Shown here: piece by piece, positions 27,322 to 37,291 of the stretch | Numbering within the stretch: the stretch's first letter is position 1 | How the letters are laid out: the number at the start of each line of letters is the position of its first letter | Assembly (NCBI RefSeq): GCF_025460835.1 | Contig: NZ_JAMXAY010000011.1 | Span: 18,478-82,477, forward strand | Origin: Parapedobacter soli | Lineage (GTDB): Bacteria > Bacteroidota > Bacteroidia > Sphingobacteriales > Sphingobacteriaceae | Length of the DNA stretch: 64,000 nucleotides | Reading direction: 5' to 3' | The notes under the pieces: model-generated | Told to the model about the DNA's origin: nothing | Seen by the model: the letters and a program-made list of their open reading frames with translations, nothing else | Database searches by the model: none | Program-made: the position numbers and the translations under genes

Positions 27322-27912
27322 ATGGAAAAGCAAGAATATACCATCACGTTATACACGGAGAACAGCATCGGGATGATCGGCCGGATATCCAACATCTTCT
27401 CACGGCGCAAAATCAATATCGAGAGCCTCAACACGTCGCCGTCGGAAGCCGAGGCCATCCACCGGTTTACCATCGTTATCCACGAAACGGAAGACGTGGT
27501 GCGTAAGCTGTGCCGGCAGATCGAAAAACAGGTGGAAGTACTCAAAGCATACTACAACACCAATGACGAGGTAATCTGGCAAGAGCAAGCACTATACAAG
27601 GTACCTACCGACGTGGTAACCGAGAAGGCTCCCGTGGAGCGGCTGTTGCGCCGCTATGGCGCCAGCGCTGTGGTGATACGCAGCGACTACACGGTGTTCG
27701 AAACCGCTGGGCACCGCGAGGAAATAGACGCGCTGACCGACGCGCTGACCGAGTACAACCTCATCGAGTTTGTGCGCAGCGCACGGATTGCGATCATCAA
27801 AGACAGCGAAGGATTCCACAAGAAACTGAAAGAATTTGAAGAGGCGGAGCCCGCAGGTGAAGTGAGGGAAAACCGGTACCTGGACAAACAGGACAAGGTG
27901 TTTTCGATGTAA
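27322..27912 (+). CDS. ilvN: Acetolactate synthase small (regulatory) subunit
   Basis: A 196-residue protein with an N-terminal ACT domain ([39 protein letters not shown]) and a C-terminal ALS_ss_C domain ([20 protein letters not shown]). It binds valine and makes the large subunit feedback-sensitive. Length is somewhat above the E. coli IlvH (about 163 residues), with a charged C-terminal tail [14 protein letters not shown]. It forms a complex with the product of the preceding gene. Confidence 0.94.
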   Translation: MEKQEYTITLYTENSIGMIGRISNIFSRRKINIESLNTSPSEAEAIHRFTIVIHETEDVVRKLCRQIEKQVEVLKAYYNTNDEVIWQEQALYKVPTDVVTEKAPVERLLRRYGASAVVIRSDYTVFETAGHREEIDALTDALTEYNLIEFVRSARIAIIKDSEGFHKKLKEFEEAEPAGEVRENRYLDKQDKVFSM

Positions 27913-27973
27913 TCCGAGACACCATAACAACAATAGATATACGAACAAAAACGTCACATACATAAACAGAACA

Positions 27974-29455
27974 ATGGCAAATTATTTCAACACCCTTCCC
28001 CTTAGAGAACAATTGAACCAATTAGGCGTAGCCGAATTCATGGATATCAGTGAATTCGCCGACGGCGTTAGCGCATTAAAAGGCAAAAAAATCGTCATCG
28101 TGGGCTGTGGTGCTCAAGGCCTTAACCAAGGGCTCAATTTAAGGGATAGCGGGCTGGATGTTTCCTATGCCCTCCGTAAGGAAGCAATCGAACAGAAGCG
28201 CGATTCGTGGAAGAATGCTACCGACAACCACTTCACCGTTGGTACGTATGAAGAGCTTATCCCCACGGCCGACCTGGTAAGCAACCTCACTCCGGACAAG
28301 CAGCACTCGTCGGTAATCGACGCGGTGATGCCCCTGATGAAGGAGGGCGCTACGCTTTCCTACTCACACGGATTCAACATCGTGGAAGAAGGAAAGGAAA
28401 TACGTAAAGATATCACGGTGATCATGGTGGCCCCCAAATGCCCGGGTTCTGAAGTACGGGCTGAGTACCTGCGTGGTTTCGGCGTACCGACACTTATTGC
28501 TGTCCATCCCGAAAACGACCCGCAAGGAAAAGGCCTTGCCGAGGCGAAAGCCTATTGTGTGGGAACAGGAGGCCATAAAGCGGGTGTACTGCGTTCCTCT
28601 TTCGTGGCGGAGGTGAAATCCGACCTGATGGGCGAGCAGACCATTCTATGCGGACTGCTGCAAACCGGGTCTATCCTGTCCTTTGATAAGATGATAGAGA
28701 AAGGCATCGACCCGGGCTATGCTTCCAAACTGGTACAGTATGGCGTGGAGGTCATCACCGAAGCGTTGAAGCAAGGCGGCATTACCGCAATGATGGACCG
28801 CCTCAGCAACATCGCAAAAATCAAGGCCTTTGAAGTTTCAGAAGAGCTGAAGGACATCATGCGCCCCCTGTTCCAAAAGCACCAGGACGACATCATGAGC
28901 GGCGAATTCAGCCGTACGATGATGGAAGATTGGGCCAACGGCGACAAGCAGCTGCTGGGATGGCGCGCAGCTACCGGCGAGACGGCTTTTGAAAAAACAC
29001 CCGCCGGCGACGTGAAAATCGGTGAACAGGAGTATTTCGACCACGCCGTATTCATGGTTTCTTATATCAAGGCAGGTGTCGAACTTGCGTTTGAAACCAT
29101 GGTCGAGGCAGGCATCAAGCCGGAGTCAGCATACTACGAGTCGCTGCACGAAACGCCGCTAATTGCCAATACCATCGCCCGCAAAAAGCTATTCGAGATG
29201 AACCGGGTGATATCTGATACCGCAGAATACGGCTGCTACCTGTTTGACCATGCTTGTAAGCCGTTGCTGGCCGACTTCATGAAAACAGTAGACACGGACA
29301 TCATTGGCCGCAATTTCAACGAAGGCAAAGACCTGGCGGTCGATAACCAAACGTTGATTGCGGTGAATGAAGCTATCCGTACGCACCCGGTTGAAAAAGT
29401 AGGTGCCGTATTGCGCAAAGCCATGACGGCTATGAAGGCTATAAAAACAGTTTAG
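27974..29455 (+). CDS. ilvC: Ketol-acid reductoisomerase, class II (long form)
   Basis: A 493-residue NADPH-dependent enzyme that isomerises and reduces acetolactate. Length matches class II as in E. coli (491), with the duplicated knotted helical domain. The nucleotide motif is [19 protein letters not shown], with ALRKEAI following where the phosphate-binding arginine and lysine lie. Metal-binding acidic residues are in [12 protein letters not shown] and in the second domain. Fifth gene of the cluster. Confidence 0.97.
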   Translation: MANYFNTLPLREQLNQLGVAEFMDISEFADGVSALKGKKIVIVGCGAQGLNQGLNLRDSGLDVSYALRKEAIEQKRDSWKNATDNHFTVGTYEELIPTADLVSNLTPDKQHSSVIDAVMPLMKEGATLSYSHGFNIVEEGKEIRKDITVIMVAPKCPGSEVRAEYLRGFGVPTLIAVHPENDPQGKGLAEAKAYCVGTGGHKAGVLRSSFVAEVKSDLMGEQTILCGLLQTGSILSFDKMIEKGIDPGYASKLVQYGVEVITEALKQGGITAMMDRLSNIAKIKAFEVSEELKDIMRPLFQKHQDDIMSGEFSRTMMEDWANGDKQLLGWRAATGETAFEKTPAGDVKIGEQEYFDHAVFMVSYIKAGVELAFETMVEAGIKPESAYYESLHETPLIANTIARKKLFEMNRVISDTAEYGCYLFDHACKPLLADFMKTVDTDIIGRNFNEGKDLAVDNQTLIAVNEAIRTHPVEKVGAVLRKAMTAMKAIKTV

Positions 29456-29474
29456 GGAACCGCCCTATTTTTCG

Positions 29475-29482
29475 TAAATTTG
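29475..29482 (+). promoter_or_regulatory. -7 promoter element before the twin ABC gene
   Basis: TAAATTTG fits TAnnTTTG and lies 12 bases ahead of the ATG at 29495, predicting a very short leader. An upstream in-frame TTG at 29480 lies inside the element and is rejected as start. It may give the ABC gene and leu genes transcription independent of the ilv genes. Confidence 0.6.
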
Positions 29483-29494
29483 TACAATACTGAA

Positions 29495-30961
29495 ATGACT
29501 GATCCAGTGGTCCATATCGCTCAATTAAACCTGCAATACGCGGGCGAAGTGGTATTGGATCAATTGGACTGGCAGGTCTTCCGCGGCGAGTGCTGGCTGA
29601 TCGGCGGGAAAAGCGGCTCGGGTAAAAGTGCATTGGCAAAGGTGGTGGCCGGTTTGGAAAAAGGAACCGGTACGGTCGAAATCAATTTTATCCGCCACTC
29701 TTCATTACCGCCGCGCGTATTGTATGTATCCAATTGGTATGAGTTTACGAACCTGGAGGGTGACCGTAACTTTTACTACCAGCAGCGGTATAACAAGCAC
29801 CAGAAAAACGATACGCTCACCGTTTATGCCGAGCTTGCCGCCTATGCCCAAGCAGAGGGCCTATCGTTCGGGGATCTCGAAAAGTACCTCGATTTGTTCG
29901 AATTCATCGACTTGAAAGGCACCCAGCTGATCGAGCTCTCCAGCGGTGAGCACAAGAAGTTGCAATTGATCAAAGCGCTGTGGCTACAGCCCCAGCTGCT
30001 GATTGTCGATGAACCTTACACCGGCTTGGATAAAGCGTCGCGCAAAAAACTGAACGGCTTTTTCGACGACCTTGCCGCGGTAGGCGTACAGCTGGTTTTG
30101 GTGACCAATGAGCAGGATTTACCGGCTTGCATCAATCGGTTTGCGGAAATCGACAAGGGCAATATCAAGCAGGTGGATTCTGTACAAGCATTGTCGGTGG
30201 ATGCCAGCCGTAACCGCAAGCCCCTTCCTTTGTTCCTGCAAGAAGCACCCGTATCGCCCGCCGAGGTGATGGTCCACATGGAAAACATCCACGTCCGTTA
30301 TGGCGATAAGGTAGTGCTCAAGGGGATTGACTGGACGGTCCGTGCAGGCGAAAAATGGCTACTCCAAGGGCATAACGGCTCGGGGAAATCGACGCTCCTC
30401 AGCCTGATTACCGGCGACCACCCGCAGGCGTATGCCAACAACATCGCGCTTTTCGGCCAGCCCCGCGGCAGCGGTGAGAGCATTTGGGACATCAAGGAGC
30501 GCATCGGCATCATCTCGCCCGAACTGCACTGGTATTTTGACAAGACTGCGCGCGTCTGGCAGGCCATAGCCTCCGGCTTCTACGACAGTATCGGCCTATT
30601 TAGGCAGGTGAGCTATGAGAAGCAGCAGAAAATCAACCAGCTGCTGGATTTCTTCGAGCTTACCGAAGTGAAAGACCGGCTGATCACCACCCTGCCACTC
30701 GGGAAACAGCGCCTGGTATTGCTGGCGCGGACAATCATCAAAAATCCGGCGCTGCTGATATTGGATGAGCCGTGCCAGGGGCTGGACCATACCCAAACTG
30801 CATTTTTTAACGCCGTCGTGGATGAGCTCTGCGGCTTCGGGAAAACATTGATTTATGTAGGCCACTATGAAACACAGCTACCAAATTGCTTGGAAAAGAA
30901 AATGGTACTGGAGAAAGGCGAAGCAAAAGTAATAGAAGAAATGAACGAAGTTGTTTGCTGA
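29495..30961 (+). CDS. Twin-ABC ATPase without membrane domain (ModF-like)
   Basis: A 488-residue protein with two ABC nucleotide-binding domains. Domain 1 has Walker [12 protein letters not shown], signature [10 protein letters not shown] and Walker [13 protein letters not shown]. Domain 2 has Walker [12 protein letters not shown], a degenerate signature LPLGKQRLV and Walker [14 protein letters not shown]. No membrane segment or signal peptide is visible. The layout resembles ModF, a molybdenum-related ATPase of unclear role, and is shared by other soluble ABC proteins. It sits between ilvC and leuA, where no transport role is obvious. Function is not assigned. Confidence 0.85.
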   Translation: MTDPVVHIAQLNLQYAGEVVLDQLDWQVFRGECWLIGGKSGSGKSALAKVVAGLEKGTGTVEINFIRHSSLPPRVLYVSNWYEFTNLEGDRNFYYQQRYNKHQKNDTLTVYAELAAYAQAEGLSFGDLEKYLDLFEFIDLKGTQLIELSSGEHKKLQLIKALWLQPQLLIVDEPYTGLDKASRKKLNGFFDDLAAVGVQLVLVTNEQDLPACINRFAEIDKGNIKQVDSVQALSVDASRNRKPLPLFLQEAPVSPAEVMVHMENIHVRYGDKVVLKGIDWTVRAGEKWLLQGHNGSGKSTLLSLITGDHPQAYANNIALFGQPRGSGESIWDIKERIGIISPELHWYFDKTARVWQAIASGFYDSIGLFRQVSYEKQQKINQLLDFFELTEVKDRLITTLPLGKQRLVLLARTIIKNPALLILDEPCQGLDHTQTAFFNAVVDELCGFGKTLIYVGHYETQLPNCLEKKMVLEKGEAKVIEEMNEVVC

Positions 30962-31005
30962 GCAGGTTAACAACACATAACAGAAACAAAAAAAAACAGC
31001 TTATT

Positions 31006-32514
31006 ATGTTGCATGATCCTAACCGCATATACGTTTTTGACACCACCCTTCGGGACGGGGAGCAGGTACCTGGCTCACAGCTGACCACCCCTGAGAAACT
31101 TATTATCGCCGAAGAACTGGAGACGCTGGGCGTCGATGTGATCGAAGCCGGATTCCCCATTTCGAGCCCGGGCGACTTCAACAGTGTGGTCGAAATCTCC
31201 AAGCTGGTTACCAACCCAACGGTGTGTGCCCTTACGCGGGCCGTTAAAGGCGATATCGATTCGGCAGCCGAAGCGTTGAAATATGCCAAGCACCCCCGTA
31301 TCCATACCGGGATCGGCGCATCAGACATGCACATCAAATACAAATTCAACAGTACGCGGGAAGCAATTTTGGAACGGGCCGTAGAGGCCGTCAAATACGC
31401 CAAAAGCTTCGTAGAGGATGTGGAATTCTATGCTGAGGATGCAGGGAGGGCCGACAATGAATACCTGGCGCGGATGATCGAGGCGGTGATTGCTGCGGGC
31501 GCAACCGTGGTAAACATACCCGATACAAACGGCTACTGCCTGCCCGAGCAATACGGCGCCAAAATCCGGTTCTTGAAAGAGAACGTGAAAAATATTGACC
31601 AGGCAATCATTTCGGTGCATTGCCACAACGACCTGGGGCTAGCCACGGCCAACAGTTTGGCCGGACTGCAAAACGGCGCCCGACAGGTAGAATGTACCAT
31701 CAATGGTATCGGTGAGCGCGCGGGCAATACCTCACTCGAAGAGATTGTCATGGCATTGAAAGTACACCAATCGCTCGGCCTGCACACGGAAATAAACACA
31801 AAGGAGCTGTATCCGCTTAGCTGTACGGTGAGCCGGATGATGCGCATGCCTGTACAGCCCAACAAAGCAATTGTAGGGCGCAACGCGTTTGCACACAGTT
31901 CGGGCATACACCAGGATGGCGTTCTTAAACACCGGGAGAACTATGAAATCATGAACCCCGAGGATGTAGGCATCGACCAATCCGAAATCATATTGACTGC
32001 CCGGAGTGGCCGCCATGCTTTGAAACACCATTTGGTGCGATTGGGGTACACCATCGACCGGGTTGACCTCGATCAGGTCTATCAGCGTTTCCTGGAGCTG
32101 GCCGACGTGAAGAAAGAGCTGAAAGACGATGACCTGCTTCAGCTGATGGGTGCCAAAACACACGAGAACTTCAAAAATGGACTGGCGATCAGTGCACTGC
32201 AAGTAACAACCGGCGACCAAGAAACGCCTGTGGCAACCATCAAATTAGGGCTCAACGGTAAGGAATATACCGCTACGGCTACCGGGAACGGGCCGGTAAG
32301 CGCGGCCATCAGGGCGATAGAGGAGATAACAGGCAAACATATAGAAATCAAAGAATTCAATATACATTCCATCCATGGCGGCAGCGACGACGTCAGCAAA
32401 GTGGATATGCGCGTGGTTTATGAAGATAAATCATACATGGGGTATGGCTTCAGCACCGATATCGTTCGGGCATCTACAAACGCCTACCTCGACGCGTTGA
32501 ATAAGTTTATTTGA
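31006..32514 (+). CDS. leuA: 2-isopropylmalate synthase
   Basis: A 502-residue HMG-CoA-lyase-like TIM-barrel enzyme that condenses acetyl-CoA with 2-ketoisovalerate, the first leucine step. Motifs are [16 protein letters not shown] near the start, [15 protein letters not shown] (metal-binding HxH) and [15 protein letters not shown], and a C-terminal regulatory domain with [14 protein letters not shown]. Start at 31006 gives the normal N-terminus; an upstream in-frame codon would overlap the ABC gene by 76 bases. Confidence 0.95.
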   Translation: MLHDPNRIYVFDTTLRDGEQVPGSQLTTPEKLIIAEELETLGVDVIEAGFPISSPGDFNSVVEISKLVTNPTVCALTRAVKGDIDSAAEALKYAKHPRIHTGIGASDMHIKYKFNSTREAILERAVEAVKYAKSFVEDVEFYAEDAGRADNEYLARMIEAVIAAGATVVNIPDTNGYCLPEQYGAKIRFLKENVKNIDQAIISVHCHNDLGLATANSLAGLQNGARQVECTINGIGERAGNTSLEEIVMALKVHQSLGLHTEINTKELYPLSCTVSRMMRMPVQPNKAIVGRNAFAHSSGIHQDGVLKHRENYEIMNPEDVGIDQSEIILTARSGRHALKHHLVRLGYTIDRVDLDQVYQRFLELADVKKELKDDDLLQLMGAKTHENFKNGLAISALQVTTGDQETPVATIKLGLNGKEYTATATGNGPVSAAIRAIEEITGKHIEIKEFNIHSIHGGSDDVSKVDMRVVYEDKSYMGYGFSTDIVRASTNAYLDALNKFI

Positions 32515-32577
32515 GCCGTAAGTCGCATCACTGGCGGCTAACAGGATAACGTAAAAAAACAAAAAACAACTATAAAA

Positions 32578-33978
32578 ATGGGTAAGACATTATTTGATAA
32601 GGTGTGGGATACACACGTAGTGCACAGGATCGAAGGGGGGCCGGATGTGTTATTTATCGACCGGCATCTGATCCATGAGGTAACCAGCCCGGTTGCGTTC
32701 CGGGGACTGAAAAGCCGTGGGGCCCGTGTGCTGTATCCCGAGCGTACTTTTGCTACGGCAGACCACAACACGCCGACGATAAATCAGGATAAGCCTGTCG
32801 CAGACCCTTTGTCGGCCAACCAGTTGCGGGCATTGGAAGAAAACACGGCCGAGTATGGCATCCGGCACTGGGGCTTAGGCCATCACCGCAACGGTATCGT
32901 CCACGTAATCGGCCCGGAAAATGGAATTACACAACCCGGGGCCACCATCGTATGCGGCGATTCACATACCTCCACCCACGGTGCATTCGGTGCCATCGCT
33001 TTCGGTATCGGTACGTCTGAAGTGGAAATGGTACTGTCCACGCAGTGCATCTTGCAGCCGAAGCCGAAAAAGATGCGTATCACCGTAAACGGTACATTGA
33101 GCCCCGGAGTGCTCCCCAAAGACGTGGCATTGTATATCATCTCGCAACTGACTACTTCCGGTGCCACGGGATATTTCGTGGAATACGCTGGGTCGGTATT
33201 CGAACAGATGAGTATGGAAGGCCGCATGACCGTGTGTAACATGAGCATCGAAATGGGTGCGCGCGGAGGCATGGTAGCACCCGACCAAACAACGTTCGAT
33301 TATATCAAGGGCCGCGAATTCAGCCCGAAGGGTGAGGATTGGGATAAGGCTATGGTATATTGGGAAACGCTGAAAAGCGACGACGACGCCCAGTTCGACA
33401 AAGAGCTCACGTTTGATGGCTCGAAAATAGAACCGATGATTACCTACGGTACCAACCCCGGTATGGGCATTGGCATCACCAGCGATATCCCCGACGCCGA
33501 ACACGTTGAGGAAGCGAAAGCAACATTTGACAAGTCGCTCGGCTACATGGGATTCAACGAAGGCGAAACCATGGTAGGCAAGAAAATCGACTATGTATTC
33601 GTAGGCAGCTGCACCAATGGCCGTATCGAAGACTTCCGTGCCTTTGCATCGCTGGTAAAAGGTAAGCAGAAGGCCGATGATGTAACCGTGTGGCTTGTCC
33701 CTGGATCGCATGTGGTCGAAAGGCAGATCCGTGAAGAAGGTATCCTTGATATCCTGACCGAAGCCGGATTCACGCTGCGGCAGCCGGGCTGCTCGGCGTG
33801 CCTGGCAATGAACGACGATAAAATCCCGGCGGGCAAATATGCCGTGAGCACGTCAAACCGGAACTTCGAGGGCCGCCAGGGGCCGGGTGCACGTACCCTG
33901 CTCGCAAGTCCGTTGGTAGCTGCAGCGGCGGCCGTAACCGGAAAAGTAACAGATCCACGAACCCTTACTCAACAGTAA
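32578..33978 (+). CDS. leuC: 3-isopropylmalate dehydratase large subunit
   Basis: A 466-residue aconitase-family protein. Fe-S cluster ligands are in FVGSCTNGR and in [12 protein letters not shown], and substrate-binding [13 protein letters not shown] is present. It forms a heterodimer with LeuD and interconverts 2- and 3-isopropylmalate; with a citramalate synthase it also handles citramalate. The stop is one base before the leuD start. Confidence 0.97.
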   Translation: MGKTLFDKVWDTHVVHRIEGGPDVLFIDRHLIHEVTSPVAFRGLKSRGARVLYPERTFATADHNTPTINQDKPVADPLSANQLRALEENTAEYGIRHWGLGHHRNGIVHVIGPENGITQPGATIVCGDSHTSTHGAFGAIAFGIGTSEVEMVLSTQCILQPKPKKMRITVNGTLSPGVLPKDVALYIISQLTTSGATGYFVEYAGSVFEQMSMEGRMTVCNMSIEMGARGGMVAPDQTTFDYIKGREFSPKGEDWDKAMVYWETLKSDDDAQFDKELTFDGSKIEPMITYGTNPGMGIGITSDIPDAEHVEEAKATFDKSLGYMGFNEGETMVGKKIDYVFVGSCTNGRIEDFRAFASLVKGKQKADDVTVWLVPGSHVVERQIREEGILDILTEAGFTLRQPGCSACLAMNDDKIPAGKYAVSTSNRNFEGRQGPGARTLLASPLVAAAAAVTGKVTDPRTLTQQ

Positions 33979-33979
33979 C

Positions 33980-34576
33980 ATGGCATACGACAGTTTCAAC
34001 ATACTCACAAGCACAGCAGTACCTCTTCCCATCGAAAATGTGGATACCGACCAGATTATCCCGGCGCGTTTCCTGAAGGCTACCGAACGGAAAGGCTTCG
34101 GCGACAACCTGTTCCGCGACTGGCGCTACAATCCGGACAACACGCCAAAAGCAGACTTTGTGCTGAATGACCCTACGTATACCGGCAAAATCCTGGTGGG
34201 CGGCAAGAACTTCGGCTCGGGCTCATCGCGCGAGCACGCCGCGTGGGCCATCTATGATTATGGCTTCCGCTGTGTGATATCCAGCTTCTTTGCGGATATA
34301 TTCCGCAACAACTGCCTCAATATCGGCGTGCTGCCCGTACAGGTGAGCGCAGCATTCCTGGAAAAGATATTCGATGCGGTTTATGCAGATCCGACTACGG
34401 AGCTGGAAGTGAACCTCCCCGAGCAGACCGTTACCATATTATCAACGGGCGAAAAGGAGTCGTTCAATATCACGAGCTATAAAAAAAGTAACATGATGAA
34501 CGGTTTCGATGATATCGACTACCTGCTCAACATCAAGTCGGATATCCAGGAATTTGCCAAAACACTTCCATTATAA
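33980..34576 (+). CDS. leuD: 3-isopropylmalate dehydratase small subunit
   Basis: A 198-residue swivel-domain protein. Motifs are VPLPIENVDTDQIIPARFLK at the N-terminus and GGKNFGSGSSREHAAWAI, which carries the substrate-binding serines, then SSFFADIFRNNCLNIGVLP. It pairs with the preceding LeuC. Coupled to the next gene (four-base gap). Confidence 0.96.
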   Translation: MAYDSFNILTSTAVPLPIENVDTDQIIPARFLKATERKGFGDNLFRDWRYNPDNTPKADFVLNDPTYTGKILVGGKNFGSGSSREHAAWAIYDYGFRCVISSFFADIFRNNCLNIGVLPVQVSAAFLEKIFDAVYADPTTELEVNLPEQTVTILSTGEKESFNITSYKKSNMMNGFDDIDYLLNIKSDIQEFAKTLPL

Positions 34577-34580
34577 CCGC

Positions 34581-36185
34581 ATGGCCAGCAGGACAATTGA
34601 AATCATGGATACGACACTGCGCGATGGTGAACAGACATCGGGCGTGTCATTCTCGGTTTCAGAAAAACTGACCATCGCGCAGCTGCTTTTGGAAGAGTTG
34701 CAGGTAGACCGGGTGGAGATTGCCTCGGCACGGGTTTCGCAGGGCGAGTTCGACTGTGTGAAAGCCGTGGCAAGCTGGGCCGCCGACAACGGCCACTTGG
34801 ACCGCGTAGAGGTGCTCTCGTTTGTAGACGGTGGCCGGTCGCTTACATGGATGCAGCAGGCCGGCATCACCGTACAAAACCTCCTTACCAAAGGTTCGCT
34901 CAATCACCTTACGCATCAGCTGCGTAAAAGCCCGCAGCAACATTTCGATGAGGTGGCGGCAGTGATCGAATCGGCTGCCGCATACGGCATCCGCACCAAC
35001 GTGTATCTCGAGGATTGGAGCAATGGCATGCGCCACTCGCCCGACTATGTGCTGCAATACCTCGATTTCCTGGTATCGCAACCCATCAACCGGATCATGT
35101 TGCCCGATACCCTCGGCATCCTCTCGCCAGCCGAAACGTTTGCGTTTGTTTCAGCCATCCGGGCTAAGTATCCCCAGGCACATTTCGATTTCCACGCACA
35201 TAACGATTACGACCTCGGTACGGCAAACGTGCTGGAGGCCGTGAAAGCCGGCGTGAACGGCCTGCACCTCACAGTAAACGGCATGGGCGAGCGCGCTGGC
35301 AATGCGCCGCTGGCAAGCGCCGTGGCGGCAATCAATGACCTGCTGTCGGAAGCCGAAGTGCGCATCAAGGAATCGGCTATCTATACGGTAAGCAAACTCG
35401 TGGAGAATTTCTCGGGTGTGCGCATACCAACCAATAAGCCGGTGGTGGGCGACAATGTATTTACGCAGACGGCTGGCATCCACGCCGATGGCGACAACAA
35501 AAACAACCTCTATTTCAACGACCTCCTCCCGGAGCGTTTCGGTAGAAAGCGAAAATATGCGCTGGGCAAGACCTCCGGCAAAGCGAATATCGAAAAAAAC
35601 CTGCAGGAGCTCGGCCTTAAGCTCAATGAAGAAGATTTGCGGAAGGTGACCCAACGGGTAATCGAGCTGGGCGACAAAAAAGAAACCGTAACCACCGAGG
35701 ACCTACCCTACATCATTTCCGATGTACTGACCACCGGTGCCCAGGAAGAGCAGATCCTGGTAGAATCGTACGTGCTTACCCATGCTAAGGGCCTCCGTCC
35801 CACGGCAACAATCGCCGTGCGGGTGAACGGCAAGCTGTTTGAAGAACACGCACAGGGGGACGGCCAGTTCGATGCCTTTATGAATGCGCTAACAATGGCT
35901 TACTCAAAAAACAACATCCGACTACCCGCATTGATCGACTACAACGTCCGCATTGCGCCGGGGAGTAGCTCCGATGCGCTGTGCGAAACCACCATCACCT
36001 GGCAGACCGATAAGCGGACATTCGCTACCCGCGGACTCGATTCGGACCAAACCGTATCGGCCATCAAGGCCACCCAGAAGATGCTCAATATCCTTCCAGA
36101 CATTGGACACAAGACGACAAACAAGAGAAAAGAGACGACAGACAAGAGACAAGAGACGACAGACAAGAGATATATTGATTTTTAA
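34581..36185 (+). CDS. Second 2-isopropylmalate/(R)-citramalate synthase-like enzyme
   Basis: A 534-residue LeuA-family protein, only distantly like the leuA product four genes earlier. It keeps [32 protein letters not shown] (metal HxH) and NGMGERAGNAPLAS, and a C-terminal LeuA regulatory domain with GDGQFDAFMNAL and SDALCETTITW. The divergent active site and lack of a typical leucine-synthase second block suggest citramalate synthase or a related homologue, which would supply 2-ketobutyrate for isoleucine using LeuCD and LeuB. The last 24 or so residues (KTTNKRKETTDKR and on) are encoded by a heptanucleotide repeat and are not part of the conserved domain. Start at 34581; upstream codons overlap leuD. 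Confidence 0.85.
   Translation: MASRTIEIMDTTLRDGEQTSGVSFSVSEKLTIAQLLLEELQVDRVEIASARVSQGEFDCVKAVASWAADNGHLDRVEVLSFVDGGRSLTWMQQAGITVQNLLTKGSLNHLTHQLRKSPQQHFDEVAAVIESAAAYGIRTNVYLEDWSNGMRHSPDYVLQYLDFLVSQPINRIMLPDTLGILSPAETFAFVSAIRAKYPQAHFDFHAHNDYDLGTANVLEAVKAGVNGLHLTVNGMGERAGNAPLASAVAAINDLLSEAEVRIKESAIYTVSKLVENFSGVRIPTNKPVVGDNVFTQTAGIHADGDNKNNLYFNDLLPERFGRKRKYALGKTSGKANIEKNLQELGLKLNEEDLRKVTQRVIELGDKKETVTTEDLPYIISDVLTTGAQEEQILVESYVLTHAKGLRPTATIAVRVNGKLFEEHAQGDGQFDAFMNALTMAYSKNNIRLPALIDYNVRIAPGSSSDALCETTITWQTDKRTFATRGLDSDQTVSAIKATQKMLNILPDIGHKTTNKRKETTDKRQETTDKRYIDF
36109..36171. repeat. Heptanucleotide repeats inside the 3' end of the second LeuA-like gene
   Basis: Nine consecutive 7-base units, mostly AAGAGAC and GACAGAC (36130-36171: AAGAGAC, GACAGAC, AAGAGAC, AAGAGAC, GACAGAC, AAGAGAT), preceded by looser copies. 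The shared end AGAC links them to the block at 22043-22126. Three units equal seven codons, so the encoded tail repeats as (K/Q)ETTDKR. This locus has no inverted arm. Confidence 0.85.
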
Positions 36186-36199
36186 GATTAACGTATAAG

Positions 36200-37291
36200 A
36201 TGAAACTAAATATAGCGCAATTGCCCGGCGACGGGATAGGGCCTGAAGTTGTGGCGCAGGCGGTTAAGGTAGTCGACGCGATTGCCGAGAAATTCGGACA
36301 CGAGGTAAACTGGACATCGGGAGTGACCGGTGCGGCGGCGATTGATGCCGTGGGCGACCCTTACCCTGATGCGACGCACGAAATCTGCCTGGCTGCGGAT
36401 GCCGTACTGTTCGGTGCCATTGGCCACCCCCGTTACGACAATGACCCCAAGGCGCCCGTGCGCCCCGAGCAGGGCCTATTGAAAATGCGTAAGAAGCTTG
36501 GCTTGTTTGCCAATGTACGACCCACGTTTACCTTCCCTTCGCTGATAGACAACTCGCCATTGAAAAGAGAGCGTATCGAGGGAACAGACCTGGTCATCCT
36601 CCGGGAGCTCACCGGGGGCATCTACTTCGGCGAACGGGGCCGGAAAGATGGTGGCGACACCGCTTTCGATACCTGCACCTACACCCGCGAAGAGGTACGT
36701 CGCTTAGCGAAACTGGGCTTTGAAATGGCCATGAGCCGCCGCAAGAAACTATGCTGTGTGGATAAGGCCAACGTACTGGAAAGCTCCCGACTGTGGCGCG
36801 AAACCGTACAGGACATGGAAAAAGATTTCCCCGAAGTGGAAGTGAGCTACGAATTTGTGGATGCCGTGGCGATGCGCCTGGTGCAATGGCCCAGCACGTA
36901 TGACGTACTGATCACCGAAAACCTCTTCGGCGACGTCCTAACCGACGAGGCCTCGGTTATCTCCGGATCCATGGGACTAATGCCTTCGGCATCTATCGGT
37001 GTGCACACCTCACTATTCGAGCCCATACACGGATCGTACCCCCAAGCCGCTGGCAAAGACATCGCCAATCCTCTGGCTACGGTCTTATCGGCCGCCATGA
37101 TGTTTGAAGATGCGTTCGGCTTGCAGGAAGAAGGGGCACTCATCCGTTCGGTGGTTAACAAATCGCTTGCGGAAGGTATTGTCACCGAAGATTTGGCCGG
37201 CAAAAACAAGGCATATAAAACCAGTGAGGTGGGCGATTGGCTCACTGCCCAGGTCAGGCAGGCCGAGGTAGTTGAAACACCCGCTTCATGA
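36200..37291 (+). CDS. leuB: 3-isopropylmalate dehydrogenase
   Basis: A 363-residue NAD-dependent beta-decarboxylating dehydrogenase. Motifs are LPGDGIGPEVVAQAVKV, the substrate arginines around GLLKMRKKLGLFANVRP and RELTGGIYFGERG, and the metal/cofactor region ITENLFGDVLTDEASVISGS followed by FEPIHGSYPQAAGKDIANP. It oxidises 3-isopropylmalate to 2-ketoisocaproate (via decarboxylation). Its stop overlaps the ilvA start by four bases (ATGA at 37288-37291). Confidence 0.97.
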   Translation: MKLNIAQLPGDGIGPEVVAQAVKVVDAIAEKFGHEVNWTSGVTGAAAIDAVGDPYPDATHEICLAADAVLFGAIGHPRYDNDPKAPVRPEQGLLKMRKKLGLFANVRPTFTFPSLIDNSPLKRERIEGTDLVILRELTGGIYFGERGRKDGGDTAFDTCTYTREEVRRLAKLGFEMAMSRRKKLCCVDKANVLESSRLWRETVQDMEKDFPEVEVSYEFVDAVAMRLVQWPSTYDVLITENLFGDVLTDEASVISGSMGLMPSASIGVHTSLFEPIHGSYPQAAGKDIANPLATVLSAAMMFEDAFGLQEEGALIRSVVNKSLAEGIVTEDLAGKNKAYKTSEVGDWLTAQVRQAEVVETPAS

